DNA from: Gammaproteobacteria bacterium
GTDB taxonomy: Bacteria > Pseudomonadota > Gammaproteobacteria > UBA6429 > Thiohalophilaceae
NCBI GenBank assembly: GCA_011052165.1
Contig: DRJN01000182.1
Location: 1-7,880, forward strand
Reading direction: 5' to 3'
DNA: 7,880 bases
The notes below the pieces were generated by a model, which was not told where the DNA came from, made no database searches, and saw only the letters and a list, made by a program, of their open reading frames with translations. Shown here piece after piece: positions 6,437 through 7,880 of this stretch (its first letter is position 1; each line of letters opens with the position of its first letter). The position numbers and the translations under genes are program-made.

Positions 6437-7219
6437 ATGACACCAAAAACGGGCATTTCAATTTTATTGCTGATGCTGTTTGTGCATACCCTCTGGGCCG
6501 ATAGCCTGTATGTAACGGATCGTATTTTACTGGGCGTGCATGAAAGCGCGAGCAACGACAGTCCGCTGCTGCAATCGGTGCCGAGTGGAACTTCGGTAGA
6601 GGTTCTGGCAGAGGACAACAGTTTTAAAAAAGTCCGTCTGCCGAACGGTACCCAGGGCTGGGTCGATGCCGCCTTCTTGGTGAGCGAACAACCGGCGCCC
6701 GCGCAATATGATATTTTGCTGGCCCAGGATAAAAAAACCCAGAAAACACTCGCAGCATTGCAACAGAAGTTGAAAAAAACTGAACGCGACCTGCAAGTAC
6801 GCCAGGATCAGGTTTCTAACGCCAAAACCTCGATACAGGATCTGAAGAAAAAACTTCGAAGCAAGCAGCCGGCGGTAGCGGCCGATGATGAGCAGAAACT
6901 CAAGCTGGCAGAAGCAAAAATAGAAAAACTGAAAGCCAGGATCAGCCAACTTAGCTCGGCCAGACAAACAAAAATAGACGCCAGCGCCCGACAAACAAAT
7001 TATGTCGCCGCAGAAAAAGAAATGGCCAACCTGCGCAACCGGATCGATATGGCCTTACGTAACCTGCAAGGGAAAGAGCTGCCCAGTGTAGACGAGCCAC
7101 CGGGATTACCCAGTTGGTTCTGGGGCGTGATGCTGCTGTTTTTAATCGCGGGTCTCACCATAGGTATCGCTATCATGGACTATCGTAACCGTAAACGTCA
7201 CGGCGGATTCCGTATTTAA
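6437..7219 (+). CDS. SH3-domain, coiled-coil, C-terminal-anchor protein (YgiM/TIGR04211-like)
   Basis: The 260-residue product has four clear parts. Residues 1-21 form a signal peptide with likely cleavage after LWA. Residues 22-82 are a bacterial SH3 domain, including SLYVTDRILLGVHESAS and ending with the GWVDAAFL strand. Two Lys/Gln/Glu-rich coiled-coil segments follow (about 92-142 and 152-211), separated by a short Ala/Pro-containing break. A single transmembrane helix at about 226-247 precedes a basic tail (DYRNRKRHGGFRI). The SH3 and coiled-coil parts should be periplasmic, anchored in the inner membrane with the basic tail in the cytoplasm. The layout matches the E. coli YgiM family (TIGR04211), whose role is not well defined; SH3 domains of this type often bind peptidoglycan or partner proteins. 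AAGGA lies seven bases before the ATG. Only 25 bases separate it from prlC, and its stop overlaps ubiD. Confidence 0.8.
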   Translation: MTPKTGISILLLMLFVHTLWADSLYVTDRILLGVHESASNDSPLLQSVPSGTSVEVLAEDNSFKKVRLPNGTQGWVDAAFLVSEQPAPAQYDILLAQDKKTQKTLAALQQKLKKTERDLQVRQDQVSNAKTSIQDLKKKLRSKQPAVAADDEQKLKLAEAKIEKLKARISQLSSARQTKIDASARQTNYVAAEKEMANLRNRIDMALRNLQGKELPSVDEPPGLPSWFWGVMLLFLIAGLTIGIAIMDYRNRKRHGGFRI

Positions 7220-7880
7220 TGAAATACAACGATCTCCGGGATTTCATTCGCCTGCTGGAAAAAAAGGGGCAACTCAAACGGATCAGCCAACCGGTCGATC
7301 CTTTTCTGGAAATGACCGAGATCTGTGACCGAACCTTGCGCGCTGGCGGTCCGGCCCTGCTATTTGAAAACCCGCGTGGTTCAGACGTCCCGGTGCTGGC
7401 GAATCTGTTCGGCACTACCGAACGCGTCGCCATGGGCATGGGCGAAGAATCGGTGGACGCCTTACGCGAAGTAGGCAAACTGCTGGCCTACCTCAAGGAG
7501 CCGGAACCGCCAAAAGGTATGAAAGATGCCTGGCAGAAACTGCCTATTTTCAAGCAGGTGCTGAATATGTCGCCCAACGTGGTGAAAAAGGCGCCTTGTC
7601 AGGAAGTGGTCTTCGAGGGCGAGGATGTCGATCTGGGCACGTTGCCCATCCAGACCTGCTGGCCGGGGGATGCCGGTCCCCTGATCACCTGGGCGCTGGT
7701 CGTCACTCGCGGCCCGCACAAGGAGCGGCAGAATCTGGGCATTTACCGCCAACAGGTGCTTGGGCGCAACAAGGTTATTATGCGCTGGCTGGCCCATCGC
7801 GGCGGGGCACTGGATTTTCGTGACTGGCAAAAACAGCACCCCGGCGAACCGTTCCCGGTGGCCGTGGCCCTGGGCGCCGA
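7219..7880 (+). CDS. ubiD: 4-hydroxy-3-polyprenylbenzoate decarboxylase UbiD (3' truncated)
   Basis: The ATG shares its A with the upstream TAA (TAATG). There is only a distant GGCGGA before it, so translation is probably coupled to the SH3-protein gene. 220 codons are present before the window ends, out of about 490-500 expected. The sequence starts MKYNDLRDF and contains RTLRAGGPALLFENP (38-52), RVAMGMG (69-75), REVGKLLA (83-90), CWPGDAGPLITW (147-158) and GPHKERQNLGIYRQQ (165-179), all typical of UbiD. N172 fits the Mn ligand. I175-R177, R189-L191 and R194-G195 fit the prenylated-FMN contacts. The catalytic glutamate lies past the edge. The enzyme decarboxylates the polyprenyl-hydroxybenzoate intermediate of ubiquinone synthesis, with prenyl-FMN supplied by UbiX, in the cytosol or at the membrane. 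Confidence 0.95.
   Translation, partial: MKYNDLRDFIRLLEKKGQLKRISQPVDPFLEMTEICDRTLRAGGPALLFENPRGSDVPVLANLFGTTERVAMGMGEESVDALREVGKLLAYLKEPEPPKGMKDAWQKLPIFKQVLNMSPNVVKKAPCQEVVFEGEDVDLGTLPIQTCWPGDAGPLITWALVVTRGPHKERQNLGIYRQQVLGRNKVIMRWLAHRGGALDFRDWQKQHPGEPFPVAVALGA

Overview
The window looks like ordinary chromosome of a gammaproteobacterium with moderately high GC. The PrlC, SrkA and UbiD proteins read along most of their length like the enteric versions as I recall them, and ubiD implies ubiquinone-based respiration. The gene order is not that of E. coli, where these three genes are not neighbours, so I would not name a genus. There are no tRNA or rRNA genes, CRISPR arrays, insertion sequences or phage genes. 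Coding density is high, and no stretch over 300 bases lacks a gene.

Layout. Bases 1-141 are the end of an RND-type transporter gene on the + strand. It converges at a terminator hairpin (161-180) with olsF on the - strand (202-2049), which encodes a two-domain acyltransferase for ornithine lipid synthesis. Divergent from olsF is a + strand metallophosphoesterase (2230-3147). It would often be annotated as UDP-2,3-diacylglucosamine diphosphatase but resembles the PlcP phospholipase C branch. That gene converges on srkA (- strand, 3217-4206) at a hairpin that has a T-tract on both strands. Divergent from srkA is a + strand run: prlC (oligopeptidase A, 4336-6411), a signal peptide/SH3/coiled-coil/TM protein (6437-7219), and ubiD (from 7219, cut by the window edge). 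Gaps of 25 bases and then a one-base overlap suggest one transcript.

The most interesting region is the olsF/plcP intergenic stretch. It holds two back-to-back series of PHO-box-like heptamers (consensus CTGTCAT), each with four members at exact 11-base spacing. One series reads toward olsF (2140 to 2101) and the other toward plcP (2143 to 2182). The olsF series ends 10 bases before a plausible -10 box (2085-2090), the geometry of classical PhoB promoters. Together with the two gene identities this suggests a phosphate-starvation lipid-remodelling module: PlcP removes phosphorus head groups from membrane phospholipids, and OlsF makes phosphorus-free ornithine lipid to replace them. The components are known from other bacteria. 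The compact divergent arrangement with a shared PHO region is the part worth checking.
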